Positions 61,715 to 64,000 of a stretch of DNA of 64,000 bases are shown here, in pieces. Each line of letters opens with the position of its first letter. The first letter of the stretch is position 1. The stretch is from Aestuariirhabdus sp049985285 (lineage in GTDB: Bacteria; Pseudomonadota; Gammaproteobacteria; Pseudomonadales; Aestuariirhabdaceae): NCBI RefSeq assembly GCF_049985285.1, contig NZ_JBNIEU010000003.1, forward strand, positions 310,001 to 374,000, in the 5' to 3' direction. Both the position numbers and the translations under genes were made by a program. Below the pieces are notes generated by a model. The model worked only from the letters and a program-made list of their open reading frames with translations, was not told the origin of the DNA and made no database searches.

Positions 61715-62500
61715 ATGCTCAAGGTTGTTTTGTCATCGGGAGCGTTGATAAAAGCGTTGCCGCTGGCGGTGATTTTGCTGTTGAGCGGGTGTGCCAGCGA
61801 CGCTCCTTATGCCCCGGTTAGTGATCGTACCAAGCCCCCCGAGGTGACCTGGGGTTATCATCTGGTGCGCCCCGGCGAAACCCTCTACTCGATCGCGTGG
61901 CGCTATGGCAGGGACTTTCAGGAGTTAGCAAACGCCAACAACATTCGAGCGCCCTATACGATCTATCCCAAGCAAAAACTTTCTCTGTATACGCCGGGTA
62001 CCCGCAGCGTGCGAAAGTCTTCTTCTTCCAAGCCCAAAGCATCCCCTCCGAAGAGGAAGGTGAGTGTGCGTCCTAAAGTTGCCCCCCAATCCACCGTTAG
62101 CAAAAGCTCAGCGGTTAAAAGTTCGGGGCCGGTAAAGTGGCGTTGGCCGAGTCGGGGAAAGGTGATCCAGTACTACAGTACAGCGGGGAAGCTTAACAAG
62201 GGTATTGATATCGGCGGCAAATTAGGCGAGCCTGTTAACTCTGCGGCTCCGGGGCGAGTCGTTTACGCCGGTAGCGGTCTGTTAGGGTATGGCAGGTTGG
62301 TTATCGTGAAACACAACAGTACCTATTTAAGCGCCTACGCACACAATAGTAAGGTGCTGGTAAAGGAGGGAGATAGCGTTACAGTCGGCCAGAAAATTGC
62401 TGAGATAGGATCGTCGGGGACTAATCGGGAAAAGCTGCATTTTGAAATAAGAAAAAACGGCAAACCGGTCAATCCACTGCAATATCTGCCGAAGAGATAG
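61715..62500 (+). CDS. nlpD: lipoprotein NlpD, LysM and degenerate LytM domains
   Basis: Outer-membrane lipoprotein that activates the amidase AmiC at division. Lipobox LLSGC (Cys at residue 26 from ATG 61715), LysM domain GYHLVRPGETLYSIAWRYGRDF, a Lys/Ser/Pro-rich linker, then an M23/LytM domain. The first zinc His is Asn (LNKGIDIGG), so it is catalytically dead as NlpD should be. TTG 61691 is a longer in-frame start. Precedes rpoS as usual; the main rpoS promoter often lies inside nlpD. Confidence 0.92.
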   Translation: MLKVVLSSGALIKALPLAVILLLSGCASDAPYAPVSDRTKPPEVTWGYHLVRPGETLYSIAWRYGRDFQELANANNIRAPYTIYPKQKLSLYTPGTRSVRKSSSSKPKASPPKRKVSVRPKVAPQSTVSKSSAVKSSGPVKWRWPSRGKVIQYYSTAGKLNKGIDIGGKLGEPVNSAAPGRVVYAGSGLLGYGRLVIVKHNSTYLSAYAHNSKVLVKEGDSVTVGQKIAEIGSSGTNREKLHFEIRKNGKPVNPLQYLPKR

Positions 62501-62569
62501 TGACAACCCTGGGTTAGCGGGAGTGCTAGCCATTAATACAAACGATTAACGTCGATAAGGTATAGGGCT

Positions 62570-63589
62570 ATGAGGATGTCAGTGAAAAGGGAAGATGGGG
62601 ATGTTGTCGAGGCCAAGGCCAAGGCTAAGACTAAACAAAAAGCCGTATCAAGCAAGGCAGCAAAGTCTAACGCTAGCGGAAAGACAGTGAAAGCGGTCGC
62701 TCGACCGCAACCGCGCACCTCTCGTCGTGTCAGCGATGATGATAAATTCTACAAGAGTCTGGATGCTACCCAGATCTATCTAAATGAGATCGGTTTTTCA
62801 CCGCTATTGACTCCGGAAGAGGAGGTGTATTTTTCACGCCTTGCCATAAAGGGAGAAGAGTCGGGCCGGCGGCGAATGATTGAAAGTAATTTGCGTCTGG
62901 TGGTGAAAATATCCCGTCGTTATGCCAATCGTGGCTTGACCCTGCTTGATCTAATCGAGGAGGGAAATCTCGGTCTGATCCGGGCGGTGGAAAAATTTGA
63001 CCCTGAACGAGGGTTTCGCTTTTCGACCTACGCCACCTGGTGGATTCGGCAAACTATCGAGCGGGCGATCATGAATCAGACCCGCACCATTCGGCTGCCG
63101 ATTCACGTAGTGAAAGAGCTTAACGTGTATCTGCGTGCCGCGCGTGAACTTACCCAAAAGCTGGATCATGAACCACGGCCAGAAGAGATCGCGGAGCTAT
63201 TGGATAAGCCCGTCGCCGATGTAAAACGAATGCTTGGGCTCAATGAGCGCGTGACCTCGGTGGATACTCCGCTGGGGCCTGATTCTGATAAGTCCGTTCT
63301 TGATACGATTTCGGATCAACGTGAGGCCAACCCGGCCGAGCTGCTGCAAAGCAGCGATCTGAATGACAGCATTGATCGTTGGCTTGAGGAGCTATCCGAG
63401 AAGCAGCGTGAAGTGGTTGCGCGGCGTTTTGGCTTGCGGGGACACGAAACCTGCACCCTGGAAGAGGTGGGGCGTGAAATTGGCTTGACCCGGGAGCGCG
63501 TGCGCCAAATTCAGGTTGAAGCACTTAAGCGTCTGCGGGTGATCATGGAAAAGCAGGGGCTGAGTAGCGAGGCACTGTTTCAAGACTAA
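62570..63589 (+). CDS. rpoS: RNA polymerase sigma factor RpoS
   Basis: Stationary-phase/general stress sigma-70-family factor, 339 residues. A Lys/Ala-rich N-terminal extension (1-50) precedes region 1.2 (DATQIYLNEIGFSPLLTPEEEV), region 2 (NLRLVVKISRRYANRGLTLLDLIEEGNLGL, FRFSTYATWWIRQTIERAIMNQTR in parts), region 3 and region 4 (VARRFGLRGHETCTLEEVGREIGLTRERVRQIQ in parts). Region 2.4 FSTYATWWIRQTIER fits RpoS. The nlpD-rpoS gap is 69 bp. Confidence 0.97.
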   Translation: MRMSVKREDGDVVEAKAKAKTKQKAVSSKAAKSNASGKTVKAVARPQPRTSRRVSDDDKFYKSLDATQIYLNEIGFSPLLTPEEEVYFSRLAIKGEESGRRRMIESNLRLVVKISRRYANRGLTLLDLIEEGNLGLIRAVEKFDPERGFRFSTYATWWIRQTIERAIMNQTRTIRLPIHVVKELNVYLRAARELTQKLDHEPRPEEIAELLDKPVADVKRMLGLNERVTSVDTPLGPDSDKSVLDTISDQREANPAELLQSSDLNDSIDRWLEELSEKQREVVARRFGLRGHETCTLEEVGREIGLTRERVRQIQVEALKRLRVIMEKQGLSSEALFQD

Positions 63590-63650
63590 CTGCAGGCTTT
63601 GTTGTTAGTTGGCTGAAATTGAGCGAAGAGGTTTGCCGCTTGATATAAAT

Positions 63651-63681
63651 AAAAAGGGCAGCGATTAAGCTGCCCTTTTTT
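63651..63681. terminator. bidirectional rho-independent terminator, rpoS/fdxA
   Basis: AAAAAGGGCAGC pairs perfectly with GCTGCCCTTTTT around a 6-base loop, T-runs on both strands. Confidence 0.9.
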
Positions 63682-63702
63682 GTGGATGCCCGTTAGGCGC
63701 GC

Positions 63703-64000
63703 TTAGCGCTCGAGGTATTTCAGCTTTCCTTCTACCCCATCCCACTCTTCGGCGTCGGCCGGAGCCTCTTTCTTCTCGGTAATGTTGTCCCAGACTTCAG
63801 CCAGTTCGGCATTGAGCTCGGTAAACTCTTGCTGGTCCTCCGGCACCTCATCCTCTGAAAAAATTGCATTGGCTGGGCACTCGGGCTCGCATAACGCGCA
63901 GTCGATGCATTCGTCAGGGTGGATTACAAGAAAATTGGGTCCTTCGTAAAAGCAGTCGACAGGGCAAACCTCGACGCAGTCGGTGTACTTGCACTTGATG
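63703..64000 (-). CDS. fdxA: ferredoxin FdxA, 7Fe type, partial (N-terminus beyond right edge)
   Basis: Leftward frame entering from the right edge and ending at TAA 63703-63705; about 98 residues seen. Cluster motifs: CKYTDCVEVCPVDCF (the Cys set of the [3Fe-4S]/[4Fe-4S] type) and CIDCALCEPECPANAI, then an acidic C-terminal extension (EDEVPEDQQEFTELNAELAE) ending KYLER. This matches Azotobacter/Pseudomonas FdxA-type 7Fe ferredoxins. Start codon and first residues are outside the window. Convergent with rpoS, the usual Pseudomonas arrangement. Confidence 0.93.
   Translation of the reverse strand, partial: IKCKYTDCVEVCPVDCFYEGPNFLVIHPDECIDCALCEPECPANAIFSEDEVPEDQQEFTELNAELAEVWDNITEKKEAPADAEEWDGVEGKLKYLER

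Noticed and set aside
63590..63702. A small regulatory RNA of RsmZ type between rpoS and fdxA, as in Pseudomonas
   Set aside because: The gap is only 113 bases, contains just the shared terminator hairpin and shows no series of GGA hairpin loops.

Overview
The window is a 64 kb stretch of gammaproteobacterial core chromosome. Gene order and product types (plsB; dapE; the rsxABCDGE-nth block; metG-mrp-dcd; dapD/dapC-glnD-map divergent from rpsB-tsf-pyrH-frr-uppS-cdsA-dxr-rseP-bamA-skp-lpxD-fabZ-lpxA-lpxB-rnhB-dnaE-accA-tilS-pyrG-kdsA-eno-ftsB-ispD-ispF-truD-surE-pcm-nlpD-rpoS, then convergent fdxA) match the Pseudomonas/Oceanospirillales layout, so a marine-type member of that broad group is the best guess; genus cannot be read from the sequence. 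Coding density is very high, there are no rRNA or tRNA genes, no insertion sequence, no integrase and no CRISPR array.

Layout. 1-6.4 kb: an unrecognised partial gene leaving the left edge, rsmJ, and a leftward group of plsB, two small unknowns, rlmA and dapE. 6.5-15.8 kb: a PilZ-like gene, then leftward nth and the complete Rsx/Rnf electron-transport operon, then metG. 16.1-19.5 kb: rightward genes for a DnaT-like protein, a lambda-P-like protein, Mrp, Dcd and a YqaA-type membrane protein. 19.5-23.9 kb: an anaerobiosis block with exact FNR/Anr boxes, a CBS-pair protein, a 73-bp tandem repeat, and an anaerobic ribonucleotide reductase operon in which the glycyl-radical segment of NrdD is a separate 52-residue protein between nrdD and nrdG. 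23.9-30.2 kb: leftward lysine/DAP and nitrogen-signalling genes (dapD, an ArsC-like gene, dapC, glnD) and map. 30.3-50.9 kb: translation, isoprenoid, phospholipid, outer-membrane assembly and lipid A genes, rnhB, a periplasmic binding protein on the other strand, dnaE and accA. 51.1-63.6 kb: tilS, pyrG-kdsA-eno, ftsB-ispD-ispF-truD-surE-pcm, a DUF368/PopT-type undecaprenyl-phosphate translocase, nlpD and rpoS; fdxA runs off the right edge.

Two arrangements stand out. First, a DnaT-domain gene overlaps by 80 bp a gene resembling the phage lambda replication protein P (a DnaB helicase loader), both inside a housekeeping cluster with no other phage genes: a candidate domesticated helicase-loading module. 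Second, the class III ribonucleotide reductase is split so that its radical-bearing glycine is on a separate, strongly translated micro-protein, downstream of a regulatory region in which an exact FNR box lies between two NrdR-like boxes one 32-bp step apart. The remaining genes are mostly ordinary housekeeping genes whose identities are secure from motifs, length and synteny.
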